Assembly: GCA_018894105.1 (NCBI GenBank) | Contig: CM032117.1 | Coordinates: 45,866,501 to 45,930,500, forward strand | Direction: 5' to 3' | DNA: 64,000 bases | Source: Jacaranda mimosifolia | Taxonomy: Eukaryota > Streptophyta > Magnoliopsida > Lamiales > Bignoniaceae | Part shown: positions 11,183 to 22,694 of the stretch, piece after piece | Layout of the letters: the number at the start of each line of letters is the position of its first letter | How positions within the stretch are numbered: the stretch's first letter is position 1 | Program-made: the position numbers and the translations under genes | The notes under the pieces: model-generated | What the model saw: only the letters and a program-made list of their open reading frames with translations | Told to the model about the DNA's origin: nothing | Databases searched by the model: none

Positions 11183-11876
11183 TGATGAGGGTAAAATCCA
11201 TTGGATGTTGGATCAACTAGAAGACTTAGTGAGACTCGACCTCTCTGGTCGATATAAGTGTATAGGTGGGCTGAATCCTGCAATCACTAGCAAACGTCAG
11301 ACTAGCCGAGGAGCCCTCGGCTTAGGCCCTCCGACGCTCAAGTCAATACGGGTCGACTAGATAATATGAGCAGCAAAGTATGGGCTTTTTGTATATATGA
11401 GAGCATACCTTTAGAAGGTTGGAATGGGGGTATTTATAGCCTTCTCTACTTAGGGATTTGTCTGTGATATCCTTGATGTGTAGATAGGGTATTTGTCCTT
11501 GCATGAGGGGCAATTGGTCAACTCCTCTCTCTGTGCTATTCCAGGTGGCCGTCTTCCCAGGTTATAAGGCAGGGTAGTACACTATTGAAGTGATTGCTGT
11601 GTCAGGCAGTAATGGGGCAGCATATGCCATTAATGCGGAAGCATGCCGCCTGTCAGTGCATTCAATGCGGCAGTAGAGTATTGTACTATACCGATCTCTC
11701 TGGTCGATCAAGACATCGACCTGACAACGTTCTGGGGAACATATTAGCGGTGCAGGTCGAGCAAGAGGTCGACTAAGGTCGATTGCGCCCATGGGCCTCG
11801 GATGCAAGATTGGGCCTGGCGCTGTATCTTTGGGCCAACTTTATTTGGGCCGAGCTGCTTGCGCCATCCCATATCA
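11183..11876 (-). repeat. 3' LTR of the Tat-type element
   Basis: 694 bp, plus-strand ends TGATGAGGGTA and CATCCCATATCA, pairing with 21274-21967. On the minus strand this is the downstream LTR because the coding genes read leftward. Contains a TTGTATATATGAGAG stretch and GGTCGAC-rich motifs that recur through the element. Confidence 0.95.
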
Positions 11877-11879
11877 TGA

Positions 11880-11896
11880 CTCCCCCACTTCCCAAG
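11880..11896 (-). other. Polypurine tract
   Basis: On the minus strand the sequence CTTGGGAAGTGGGGGAG lies three bases before the 3' LTR (TCA, then TGATATGG). A purine-rich run just upstream of the 3' LTR is the expected primer site for plus-strand DNA synthesis. Confidence 0.75.
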
Positions 11897-12206
11897 GCTG
11901 AACGAGGGGTCGATGAGAAGCATTGGGAAGTAGCTTGATGGATAGTTACAAGAATCGACAAGGGTTTTCAAAAATTGACTAGGGTTTGGTGCATTTAATA
12001 AGCGGTTACGTTGTGGCGCGCGTGGGGAGGCGCAACGGTTATAACATTATTACAACCGCTGGGATTCTCGCACTACTCATGGCTATAAATATTCACTGTT
12101 AAAATAAGCACTTTTACTTTTACTACCTTAGCATCTGGTCGATCGCCTAGTCAACCGCTTTCGCTACTAACACTTTCTGCTTTTAGTTTTTCGATTCAGT
12201 AAGTGG

Positions 12207-14757
12207 TTGCTTTCTTTCTTTTCAATGCCCTTTAGCTTTATTGATATAATGTTGGGTTTATCTGCTTCGGAGAGTAGTCGAGGGGGAGATAGTGAGGCTA
12301 CCCAGTCTGATAGGCGTGAGGGTTCGTCGGGGGAGTCAAATGAGTCCTCGAGTGATAGTTCCAGCTCTAGCAGCTCAAGTTCCAGTAGCTCGAGAGGCAA
12401 CCGCGGGGGGGATGAAACAAGGCCCAATCAGGTTCCTCCATCGCGAGGTTGACTATTCACCCCTGATCATTATAGCGAGATTGTGTCAACCATCAACCTT
12501 TTCGACTTAAGACGTCTTACGCAGTTATACCATATTCTTGCTGAATACGAACTACTGACCCTTAGGGCCTCTGGTTGAATGCATTGTCCTCCCGTAGGTT
12601 GTATTACTATTTTCGAGGATGCCTTTAGATATGGTCTCAAGTTTCTTTTAAGTGCCCATTTGGTGGAACTGTTCAGGGGCCTGCAGGTGTGTATATCCCA
12701 GTTACTTCCCAATTATTTCTCGACCATCTGCAGCTTTATTATTTTAATGCACCTATTCGACCAGCTTGCCAGCTTTGACAACTTTTCAAACCTTTTTCAT
12801 CTTCCAATGTCCCACAAGCCGGGTAGCATCGACGAGTCGGGCTTCTACTACTTGACTGCTCGACCGCGCCGTAAATTCCTTGTAGCCCCAACTTCCTCTT
12901 ACGAGCAAGAGTGGAAAAAATGGTATCTATTTGTTCGGGTCGTTGGGGGTTTCAATATTCCTCGGGGCTAGTGGATGGGGCATGTCGAAATGCCAAGTAA
13001 CCTTACCACGACCTGGCCCAACACCTTCATTCGGGACCTGGTCGAATTTGGGCAAATGGAAGCCTCCGTATTTATCGAGGAAAGGAATTTGGTATTGGCT
13101 AGGTTATCGCCAGCTCCACTAAATTTGCCTACAGATGATCGACTATGTAGACTTTAATTCTATTAATTTGTTATTTTTCCATCCTTGTCGTCGATTTTGA
13201 CCTTTGTTATTTTGTTGTTTTCGTATATCACGAGGAAATTATGAACCAGTCGAGGGCCGAGGCTTTGGCGAACACAGAGAGGAACCAACAACGCCATCAG
13301 GCTACTGCGGCTCATCGATCGGCCGCTGTGATCGACGTGCCTCACCCTGAAGTCGCGACGCCAACACCATCACCAGCTCAACCCATCACAACTACAGACA
13401 GCAGCCCTGCGGGTTGAGGTTAGAGAGCAATGGTGGAGCAAGCAGAACCTACTCCAAAGAGGACTGCTGTCGAGAAGGGAAAGGGAAAAACAGCGGCGTC
13501 GAGCCCGCCGATGGGAGACGACCTGTTCGGCAACCGCGGGGATGATATTTTGTTCCAGTTGCCAAAATTGCCCTCGCCCAGGTTTGGGGCTGAGCCGGGC
13601 ATGATCGTGCATAACACTCTTTCCATGGAGACGGCTGGCGGTCGGGGGTGGCTCTGCTCAAAGTGCTTATGGCTAGTCAGTTCCTGGCCGAGCAGAAAAA
13701 ATTAATGGGGTTGAGCCAAGACGCTGCTCTACGGGCGTTGGCTTATCATGCCAACATGGTAAGGTTTTCTCCGAGCCTATTATGTTACTACATGCTTGAC
13801 CGATTATCTAACGGCGTTGTCTCTCAAGTTGGCCAGCTGGGGTATAACTTCTATAGGAGGTCGAAGCTGGCCCTGGCTGATCAGGAGCAGCTGGATGCTG
13901 GCGGGGACACAGAGAGTCTGAAGTCTCAGCTCGAGTCTTCACAAATGAGGGTCGACGAGCTGGAAAAGCAGGTCAAGGGGCTGAACAAGCAGCTCCAACT
14001 GACGGATGAGCAGCTGGTTTCTTCTGTCTAGGAGAGGACGAATATGGATAAGTTGCTGAAGAATGCGAGGTTGGACAGGCAGGTCGTCTTCAATTCTGGT
14101 CGAACTGCGGGCCAGAATGCAGGTCTGGACGAGGCCCGGGCTGAATTCTATCGCATACTGCCATTGGTGCGTCGAGAGGTGGTGCAGCAGTTCATGTTAA
14201 GCCCGGCGTTCCAAGATGCGAGTGTTGTGTTCACTTTCGACGACACCCGCAATTCCTTCGAGAAGGCTCTTAAGCAGCTGTAATTTTTGGGCTACGCCTT
14301 CCGTCTGGAAGATAGACATCGCATCAGTCATTTGCTCGACGAGTAGTTACAGCTTTACTCGGAGGATGAGGGCGGGGCTGAGAAAGTGGGTGTCGAGGCT
14401 ACTGCAGCAAAGGGTATCGCGGAGGTTCCGCCGTCGACTTCGCTAACAGATGAACAAAGGAGGCGAGCCAAGGTCGATCAGAGGCTGAAGGCTATCGCCC
14501 AAGAGTTTGAGTTCACCGGTAACTTCACTTTCGAGGTTTAGAAGGGGGCGATCGATGTGGCAGCATATTTTCCTACACCAGACAGACGATTTCTTAGCAA
14601 TACGGCTGGCCCCTCTCAGCCGGCGACTGCCGCTGTGCCTGTTGCCGTCGCTATGCCTGAGCCTGTGCTGATAGCTATCCCCTTGAGTGACGAGCTTGAG
14701 CAGGCCATTGAGGAGGGCGCTCAAGGGATTGGCAATGAGGGTGCCGAATCGAGCTGA
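12207..14757 (+). pseudogene. Antisense extra ORF of the Tat element (gypsy-type transposase domain, coiled coil)
   Basis: It runs opposite to gag-pol. Blocks in order: 12207-12452, a Ser/Glu/Arg-rich start with a long Ser run; 12579-13157, the 'putative gypsy type transposon' domain (PF04195-like), with FEDAFRYGLKF, LQVCISQLLPNYFSTI, SGFYYLTARPRRKF and EWKKWYLFVRVVGGFNIP; 13242-13640, a low-complexity Ala/Pro/Thr region; 13648-14031, a helical region ending in a coiled coil (SLKSQLESSQMRVDELEKQV); 14044-14283; and a C-terminal acidic end at 14557-14757. Stops and at least one frameshift separate the blocks; 13157-13241 may be an intron. Such ORFs are known from Tat-lineage elements; their function is unknown. 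Confidence 0.8.
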
Positions 14758-15217
14758 GCCTGATGTACCTTGGCAGTTGGAGCAAGTTTTTGTTTGTTTT
14801 TGTTTTTGATGCATAATGAAGGTATCTCGATGAGGCGATGTATTTTAGATCATTTTTAATCATGTATGAACGAATGGCTCTTTAGCGAATTCCTTTGATC
14901 TTTCACCTTTATCGTCGAGTAGATTGCAAATAAAGCACAAGCGATCCAACTAAAAGTTATCAAGTTCTTCAATAAATGACGAGCGATCCAACTAACGAAT
15001 TGTTTGATTAGGCGAAGTAAGCACTCAGTGATAAATTTTTAAGTTGCTCTAGGACTACTCGGTCAACATCCAATAATGGATAATAAACTTCCAATAATTT
15101 AACCGCACAAGTGCAACGGTTTCATCTTAGCGACTAGAAACAAGCGTGGTCGATTTTTGGGTCGACGATAGAGAAATGGCTGAGAAGCCTAGTCTGGCGG
15201 CCCAGGGCCCGCTTGGT

Positions 15218-15582
15218 CGACTACGGGGTCGACTGGTTTGTTTTGGCAGCTTATAGCCTATTTACTCGACTACGGGGTCGATTATTTAGTCTTGGCGGGT
15301 CATAGCTCGCTTTAGTCGACTACGGGGTCGACTGTTTAGTCTTGGTGGCTCATAGCCTATTTAATTGACTACGGGGTCAATTATTTAGTCTTGGCAGCTC
15401 ATAACCCGATTTAGTCGACTACGGGGTCGATTGTTGAGTCTTGGTGGCTCATAGCCCACTTTAGTCAACTATGGGGTCGACTGTTTAGTCTTCGTGGCTC
15501 ATAGCCTGTTTAATTGACTACAGGGTTGATTGTTTAGTCTTGGCGGCTCATAGCCCGCTTTAGTCGACTACGGGGTCGACTA
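15218..15582 (-). repeat. Minisatellite, 49-50 bp unit, seven full units plus a partial
   Basis: The landmark CGACTACGGGGTCGAC recurs at 15218, 15267, 15317, 15366, 15416, 15466, 15515 and 15565. Each unit then reads about TTTAGTCTTGGCGGCTCATAG. The landmark is an interrupted palindrome (GTCGAC either side of TACGGG). It lies between the pol end and the antisense ORF. The stretch 14758-15217 before it holds no gene. Confidence 0.95.
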
Positions 15583-15761
15583 CAAGGAAATGATTTGTGC
15601 AAATATTATGTTTTCGATGTGTGTCGTAGCATTTATTGCTGGTAGGCAGTACAAAGAAGGCCAATGGCCGTTCATACATAAAACTTTTTTAGGTTTATGG
15701 CATTCCAAGGTCGTGGAAATTCATTGCCTGCCGTGTCCGCTAGTCGGTATGCATTATTTTT

Positions 15762-16745
15762 TTACATTTTGATCATTGAATAAGGTTCTTCCCACTTTGG
15801 ATCGAGTTTTCCCACATTCTTTGATACTACCACTTTTTTGAGGACTAGGTCTCCAATTTTGAATGATTGGGGTCGTACTGTTTTGTTGTAACGTTCCGCC
15901 ATTTTCGATCGGTATTGCAGCATTGTATTGTAAGCTGTGTGGCACAGTTCGTCAATCATGATTAGGTCCAGGGTTCTCTCAGTCGAGTTTCTGATCGGAT
16001 TATAGTGAATTACTCGAGCTGTGTGCTGGATTAGCTCAGATGGAATTACTGCTTCAGATCCATAGACTAAGTTGTACGGGCTGTGGCCCGTGGCTGTTCG
16101 AAATGTGGTCCTGTATGCCCAAAGCACCCCTGGGAGGTCATCTACCCAACTAGTCCCAGTCTTTGTTATTCGAGCCTTGAGGTGGTCGAGAACTGTTCTA
16201 TTTGTGACCTCTGTCTGACCATTAGCTTAGGGATTTCCTACCGACGTGAAGTGTTGGGTGATTCCAAAGGCTTCGCACCATTTTCTCGTGCTCTTACTTT
16301 GAAATTGAGTGCCATTATCCGACATTAAGACTTTAGGCAACCTGAATCGACAAATTATGTTCTTCCAAATGAAACTCTTCATGGTCGCGTCGATGATTTT
16401 CGGAACTGCTTCGGCTTCCACCCATTTGGTGAAGTATTCGACCGCCACTATGATAAACTTACACTGACCCGACGTCTTCGGGAAAGATCCCACTATATCG
16501 ATCCCCCATTGGTCGAATGGCCATGTGACCTAAACATTGACCATCGATACGGCTGGTTAGTGCGGTATGTTCGAGTGGATTTGGCATGATGGGCATTTTC
16601 TAGCGAAGTCGACTGAGTCTTGTAATAAAGTGGGCCAAAAATAACTGTAACGGACAACTTTGTGTGCCAGGGACCGACCACCGGAGTGGTTGTCACAGAT
16701 GCCGACGTTAATCTCCTGCAGCACTTCGTTTGCCTCTTCGGGTGT
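15762..16745 (-). pseudogene. Integrase of the Tat element, broken
   Basis: Integrase inserts the DNA copy into the genome. From right to left: the zinc-binding region (EINVGICDNHSGGRSLAHKV...WPTLL...ARKCPSCQ, about 16745-16580), in which the usual first His (EVHEG) is Asn; then IDIVGSFPKTSG at about 16505-16470, VLMSDNGTQF with the second catalytic Asp, a stop in place of the Gln of 'NPQANGQ', and NGQTEV with the catalytic Glu. The open frame at 16127-15762 carries the conserved AYRTTFRTATGHSPYNLVYG and the C-terminal YNKTVRPQSFKIGDLVL block. At least three stops. Closest in order and motifs to plant Ty3/gypsy integrases. Confidence 0.9.
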
Positions 16746-17073
16746 TAGGCATTTAAGTGGGGGTCCTGATATTGACCTCTTGTAGAGCTATCCACGGTCG
16801 TCGAGGGTGAACTTGGCCGCCCTCCCTCTAATCCTGCGGACTTCCTTCTCGTCGTCGGAGGTGGTCCCCTGACTCAGGTATAGCTTGATTAGGTCTTGCC
16901 AGGACAGAGCTGTCTCTTCGACCCATCCGATGAGAGTGTGATTGAAGTCTTAAATACACGATTTGTTGGCCACCAAGAACATTATGGTTCTTTCCCTGGT
17001 TCCTTTCGTCAAGCTGACCAGCTTTGACAGTACATCTGCTCGCTCATTCTTTGTTCGGGGGACCTAAATCAGG

Positions 17074-18953
17074 GTGAAATTTTTGAATGACCATTGCAAT
17101 TGCCTTACTTTAGTCAGGTATTGGGTCATTTTAGTCTCCTTGGCTTCGAAATTGCCTCCGACCTACTCCGCGACCAGCTGGGAGTCCATGATCATTACAA
17201 GCTACTCGACACCCCGGGCTACTGCCATGTTCATTCCAGCCATAAGAGCTTCATACTCTGCTTTGTTGTTGGTAACCGGGAAGTCGAGTTTTATTGCAAA
17301 GTCATATTCCTCGGCAAGTGGCGAACGAAGAGAGACACCTATTCCGCCTCCTGAAGAGGTTGTTGAACCATCGATGTGCAATATCCATACTGATGAGTTC
17401 TCAACAATTTGGTTTGGCAGGTCGAGTCTTTCGGCGACGAAGTCGGCCAGGACTTGTGCTTTTATGGCCGTCCACGACTGGAATGTTATGTCGAACTCCC
17501 CAAGTTCGATGGCCCATTTGGTGAGTCGACCTGAAGTGTCAGGCTTCGACAACACCTGTTTTAATGGTTGATTCATCAACACCATGATCGCATGGGACTG
17601 GAAGTAAGGTCGTAACTTTTGGGCTGCCGTAATGAAGCCGAGGGCAAACTTCTCGATCTCCAAATAATTGTGTTCGGGCCCGTGTAAAGCCTTGCTGTAA
17701 TAATACACAGGACGGTGAATCCCTTCTCTTATCGATGTTAATACTGAACTGATCGAGGCAGTGGATACAGCTAGATAAAGTTGTAGCACTTTTCCCAGCT
17801 CAGGTTTGGCGAGCATAGGCGGTGAAGACAAGTATTGCTTGAGCTCTACCAAGGCCTGGTCGCAATGCTGAGTCCACTGAAACCTTGATTTTTTGGCATT
17901 TCTAAGTATTTTGAAGAAAGGTAGGCTCTTGTCGGCCAGTTGTGCTATGAACCTACCGATGGCAATGATCCTGCCGCCCAAGCATTGGACATCTCGAACC
18001 ATGCGAGGCGGGGCAACATCCAGAATTGCCTGGATCTTTTGTGGGTTTGCCTCGATCCCTCTTTGACTGACCATATACCCAAGGAACTTGCCCCCACGCA
18101 CCCCAAATGTGCACTTATTGGGGTTGAGCTTCATGCCGAAGGCCCTTAATATGGTAAAGATGTGGTCGAGATCGACTAGGTGGTCCTCAACCCTCTCAAT
18201 TTTGACAATCATGTCATCGACGTAAACCTCTATCAATCTCTCAATCTCATTCTTGAACATAAAGTTGACCAATCTTTGGTAAGTTGCTCCCGCATTTTTG
18301 GGCCCGAACGGCATAACTAAAAAGCAATATACTCCATTGGGGACGACAAATTAGGTCTTGTCCCTGTCCTCGGGTGCCATAAATATTTGATAATAGCCTT
18401 GGAAGGCGCCCATCATGCTCAACAATTCACACCCAGCAGTAGAATCTACTAGTAAGTCTATACAAGGCAAGGGGTAAGAATCCTTCGAGCAAGCTTTATT
18501 TAAATCAGTGAAATCATTACACATTCGTCATTTTCCCTCATTCTTAGGAACAAGTACAACATTACAAAGCCAAGAGGGATAATGAATTTCTACAATATAT
18601 CCTGCTTCTAAAATTTTGCTAACCTCCTCCTCGATGATTTGGGACCTTTTGGCATTGAAGGTTCTTATCTTTTGCCTTATTAGCTTGTGAGCGGGGTCCA
18701 CATTAAGTCGATGAACGATGACACTTGAGTCGATTCCTTGGAGATCAGCAGCTTTCCAAGCTAACACATCAATGTTTTGTCGAAGGAAATCGACCATGAA
18801 GCATTCCAAGCGGTCGCCCATATCACCTCTGACCCGAGTGGTTTTGTCGGGGTTTCCAGGTTCGAGTTCTATTATTTTGAACTCCCCGACGGGCTCGACC
18901 CGGGTATTTTCCATTTTTCTCTTCTTAGATGAAGGTCCCTCCTTGGGTTTCAC
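17074..18953 (-). pseudogene. Reverse transcriptase with two RNase H domains, broken
   Basis: 18953-18528 holds the RT N terminus (the KEEV-like EEEVSKILEAGYI, HYPSWLCNVVLVPK). Two stops follow, one (18525-18527) TGA at the Trp of 'GKWRM' and one near 18353. 18314-17202 is open for 370 residues: MPFGPKNAGATYQR, the catalytic YVDD, the RNase H of Ty3 type (LYLAVS...VYYYSKALHG...NYLEIEKFALG) and then a second, archaeal-type RNase H (ILHIDGSTTSSGGG, NNKAEYEALMAGM, and past a stop MDSQLVAEQV near 17190-17160). The first RNase H looks degenerate (Thr and Asn at usual acidic positions), whereas the second keeps D-E-D. The dual arrangement is known from the Tat lineage. Confidence 0.92.
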
Positions 18954-18986
18954 TACAGGAACGTCCCCCGAGGGCTTCAGTTGAGG

Positions 18987-19466
18987 TCATTTTTTTTGTT
19001 CATTGGACTCGATGGAAATGGTGTAACAGCGCCATGCGTCCTTGAGGTTGCATAAGAGTTCTCCTACTCCTACTGGGGTCGGGAACTTAATCTTCATGTG
19101 GTAAGTGGAGATGATGGCCTTGAAGTCGTTTAGGGCAAGTCGACTAATGATGACGTTGTATGCGAATGGAGCGTCGACCACCAAATGGTTGATCATCAAG
19201 GTTCTGCTTCAGGGACCTTGTCCAAATGTTGTGGAGAGATTGATAGATCCTTCTGGTATGATCTCAGACCCACCAAATCTGACCAGCAGTGTTCTGACTG
19301 AATCAAACTTTAGTTCCCCCAGTTTCATTATGTTCAATGTAGACAAGAACATGATGTTCATGGAGCTGCCATTTTCGACCAATATATTTCTGACCTCGAA
19401 GTTGGCTATTTCCAAGGTTACTAGCATGGGGCGGTCTATTTTTCTGTCGACTCCCTTGTTCTCCAT
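18987..19466 (-). pseudogene. Aspartic protease of the Tat element, degenerate
   Basis: 19466-19209 contains the active-site phrase as VENGSSMNIMF, where VDNGSSADI is usual, so the catalytic Asp is Glu here. 19199-18987 carries the downstream block VVDAPFAYNVIISRLALNDF and YHMKIKFPTP. The two pieces are in different frames or separated by a stop near 19200-19208. In working elements this enzyme cuts the Gag-Pol polyprotein. Confidence 0.85.
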
Positions 19467-19778
19467 ATGGTCGAGGTCTGAGTCGATGAAGGAGATTGGC
19501 TCGGTGCTGGTTCAGAGCAGGAAAACCGTCTCGACCATGGCAGGTTTGGTCGACTCTAGCTGTCTTTGGGTTCATTACCTTGCGTTCATTGAATCCCCTC
19601 CAGTGGGACATCCTGCAATCATGTCGATGACTCTTCGAATGGGTGGGTGCGATTCTTGGGCAGGTCTTTTCCCTTTTTCTTCTCTCCTCGGGCTGGCCAA
19701 CCTTTCTCTGCGGGGAGTCCGGTCAATCTTACCCTCTTCGCGCCTGGCCAGTTTTTCTACATATTTTTTCAGATGGCC

Positions 19779-20705
19779 CTACCTTATCAGTCTTTCAATC
19801 TCATCCTGCAAGTTGAAGCAATCTTCTGTGTCATGTCCCTTTTGTTTGTGGAAGTGGCAGTATTTCTTTGATTTTTTCATAGCTTCCATTTCAGTAATCT
19901 TTCTGGGCCTTTTGAGCAAGTTATTGTGTTGGATGGAAAATAGTACCTCCTTTCTCGGGAGGTTGAGCGAAGTGTAGTCGTGGAAGCGTTTGATGGGGGA
20001 TCGACGTCCCCCTTTGGCTTGACAGTCGTCTTTCTCCCTGCTTTTCCTTTTGTCGACCTCCAGACTGCCATATTTCAATTTGTTCATCTCCTCTTGGGTC
20101 ATGTACCTCTCTGCGAGGTCGAGGAGCTCCTCTATCGACCTGGGCTGCTCATGTACCAACGCATTGGCACATTTCTTGTGTCTGAGGCCCAAAAATAACA
20201 CGTCGATAAGGAACTCGATCCAAGGGCAGTCAATCCTTAGCAACTCCGTGTTGAATCTGGTAAAAAATTCTTGGAGGGATTCTCCCTCGTTTTGCTTCAC
20301 CATGTGCAAATGGGTGTGGGGAAGTTTTGTTTTCCTTCTGCTCACAAATTGGTGCAAAAATTTATCGCACAGCTGGTCGTACGAGCGTATTAACGCAGGT
20401 TTCAATTTCACGAACCAGTCGAGTGCTATCCCCTGTAAGGTTGTCACCAGCATCTTGGCGTGGATGTATTCACTGTGTCCGTGTAGTTACATCATGTGCT
20501 CGAACTGCATTAGATGCTCGTTTGGATCCAACGAGCTATCATATCGAGGCAGGCCAGTCGGGATCTTGGCGTCGACAGCAATGCGCTCGTCGATAATATC
20601 CTGGACGAAGGGTGAGTCTCTCTCTTTTTGAAATCTCTGCGATCCCTCTGGATGGTGCAATTTCTCCATGTTCCTTCTGGACATCTTTTCCAAACGTCGA
20701 TTCAA
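19779..20705 (-). pseudogene. gag of the Tat element, one in-frame stop
   Basis: 20705-20487 gives the N-terminal part (ending LMQFEHMM), a TAA follows, and the same frame continues LHGHSEYIHAKM into 20453-19779. That part has the gag capsid motif (GIALDWFVKLKPALIRSYDQL, split here as GIALDWF and IRSYDQL; FLHQFVSRRK; ESLQEFFTRFN) and a C-terminal zinc knuckle (CHFHKQKGHDTEDC), followed by LQDEIERLIR. Gag forms the virus-like particle and binds RNA. Confidence 0.92.
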
Positions 20706-21253
20706 CTATTGGACTTGCTGGGATACTTTCCTCCACTTTTTCTTGCCGGCATGGGATGCATTTCTGTTTGAGTGGGGTCTCAAGCGCTCGAACCTATCGC
20801 GATGCGGGGCTTGAAAGGGTCAAACGCCATGGTCGACTAAATTTGCCACCTCTTCACGGGGCAACAGTCGGGCCATTTCCCTCGAGAAATGGCCTGGACT
20901 AACATCGCGCCTTGAGGGGGCCCTTCTAGACTCTGGTCGCTCTTGGTTTTCTCTCGATTACCTCTCCTCCTGAGCTGCGGGTTGTGGTATTGCACTGAGC
21001 GCTGGCTCTGGTTAAACGGTGTGTCAATTCAAGGCTGCAGACAGTTGAGCCAAAATCTGTGCCGAAATCTGTTCACTGATGAGCTGCATCAGCTGAGGCA
21101 TAGTCAAGGTGACCACCTGCTATGGCGGGGCACTAGACCTTGGTGCGCCAACTTCTTGCATGGGCCTAGGAAGGGAAAAGTTGATCTCTTAGTTTCTTCT
21201 CGTTCTAAGGGGGCTCATCTGGTGTTCACCATACTCGATTGAGGACTACTAGT

Positions 21254-21271
21254 TTCCCACAGACGGCGCCA
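21254..21271 (-). other. Primer-binding site
   Basis: On the minus strand TGGCGCCGTCTGTGGGAA begins two bases inside the 5' LTR. The TGGCGCCGT start is typical of plant gypsy primer-binding sites that pair with a tRNA 3' end (often tRNA-Asp in Athila/Tat relatives). The exact tRNA is not proven here. Confidence 0.8.
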
Positions 21272-21273
21272 AA

Positions 21274-21967
21274 TGATGAGGGTAGAATCCATTGGATCTT
21301 GGATCAACTAAAAGACTCGATGAAACTCGACCTCTCTGGTAGATATAAGTGTATAGGTGAGCTGAATCCTGCAATCACTAGCAAACATCAGGCTAGCCGA
21401 GGAGCCCTCGGCTTAGGCCCTCCGGCACTCAAGTTAATACAAGTCGACTAGATAATATGAGCAGCAAAGTATGGGCTTTTTGTATATATGAGAGCATACC
21501 TTTAAAAGGTTGGAATGGGGGTATTTTTAGCCTTCTCTACTTGGGGATTTATCTGTGATGCTCTTGATGTGTAGAGAGGGCATTTGTCCTTACATGAGGG
21601 ACAATTGGTCAACTCCTCTCCCTATGCTATTGCAGGTGGTCGTCTTCCCAGGTTATAAGGCAGGGTAGTATACTGTTGAAGTGCCTGCTGTGTCAGGCAG
21701 TAATGGGGCGGCATACACCATTAATGCGGAGGCATGCTACCTATTAGTGCATTTAATGTGGCAGCAGAGTATTGTACTATACCGACCTCTCTGGTCGATT
21801 AAGAGGTCAACTTGACAATGTTCTGGGGAACATATTAGCGGCGCAGGTCGAGCAAGAGGTCGACTAAGGTCGATTGCGCCTATGGGCCTAGGATGCAAGA
21901 CTGGGCCTTGCGCTGTTTCTTTGGACCAACTTGGTTTGGGCCGAGCTGCTTGCGCCATCCCATATCA
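21274..21967 (-). repeat. 5' LTR of the Tat-type element
   Basis: 694 bp partner of 11183-11876, ends TG...CA on the plus strand, with TSD GGTAC immediately after it (21968-21972). On the minus strand it should carry the promoter; a TATATA stretch is at about 21483-21488. Confidence 0.95.
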
Positions 21968-22173
21968 GGTACAAAGTCAACTTATGTATACTTTTATCAT
22001 TTGATGAGTATTCATTTGTAACTTTTATCATGCAATAAATTTTATCTAATTATCATAATTATGAAAATGTGAAGAATTAGAGATATAAAGTTCAAAAGGT
22101 AGGATTTATTTTTTAAAAGAGAACATAAATTAGAAAACTAGTTATCTATATCTTACATTTTGATGATAATATT

Positions 22174-22691
22174 TGGTGGAGTTATTGAATTATTTAATTC
22201 TCGAGTGCCTAAAATTTTCGAACATGGCAAAGAATAGGTGCCCATTTTCAGTTTAGGTGCAAATCGGTGCCATGTCCTAGCGAACAAAAAGTTGGCATTG
22301 CAACTCCCATTTATGATGCTACAATGCTCTAAAGTGAGTTTCTTTTAACCCCTTAATCAATTTTCATATTAGTATTGAATCTGACTTTTGTACCAAGGTA
22401 TTCTTGCAGATTTAATTTTTGAGCATAGGAAATACTTTGAGATGTGACTAGAATTGGGTTTTGAGTGATTAAACAAAATGAGGGACATGATTATTGTGAG
22501 ATCAAATTTCGAATCAAGAAATCTCTATATTCCTTATATCTAATTAATAAATTCTTTTTCTTTTTGCTTTGTGGATGTAGGTTATCAATTGAAGTCAAAC
22601 TATGTTAAATCTTATTGTAATTTATCATATTGTATTTGATTTTCTTATTTATTTTGTATTTTATATCCATCGACTAGATTAGGGCACAACA
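22174..22691 (+). repeat. 5' LTR of the copia element
   Basis: Starts near TGGTGGAGTT and ends ...GGGCACAACA. It matches 28021-28461 over blocks such as TTAATAAATTCTTTTTCT, GTTATCAATTGAAGTC / GCTATCAATTGAAGTC and GGAAATACTTTGAG / GAAAATACTTTAAGG, with many indels. Confidence 0.75.
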
Positions 22692-22694
22692 AAC

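Larger units (their letters stand above)
11183..21967 (-). mobile_element. Tat-type Ty3/gypsy LTR retrotransposon, full length but mutated
   Basis: 10,785 bp flanked by a perfect 5-bp target duplication (GGTAC at 11178-11182 and 21968-21972). Two LTRs of 694 bp each run TG...CA. Read on the minus strand the order is 5' LTR, PBS, gag, protease, RT, RNase H, archaeal-type RNase H, integrase, 50-bp tandem repeats, antisense extra ORF, PPT, 3' LTR. PR-RT-RH-IN order marks Ty3/gypsy; the dual RNase H and the extra ORF point to the Tat lineage. A hand count gives about 60 differences between the LTRs (near 9%), mostly transitions, so the insertion is old. All ORFs contain stops. Confidence 0.95.

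Noticed and set aside
19105..19977. Plus-strand open frame of 290 residues
   Set aside because: Antisense to the gag-protease region of the Tat element. It has no recognisable domain, and the minus strand carries the protease and zinc-knuckle motifs.
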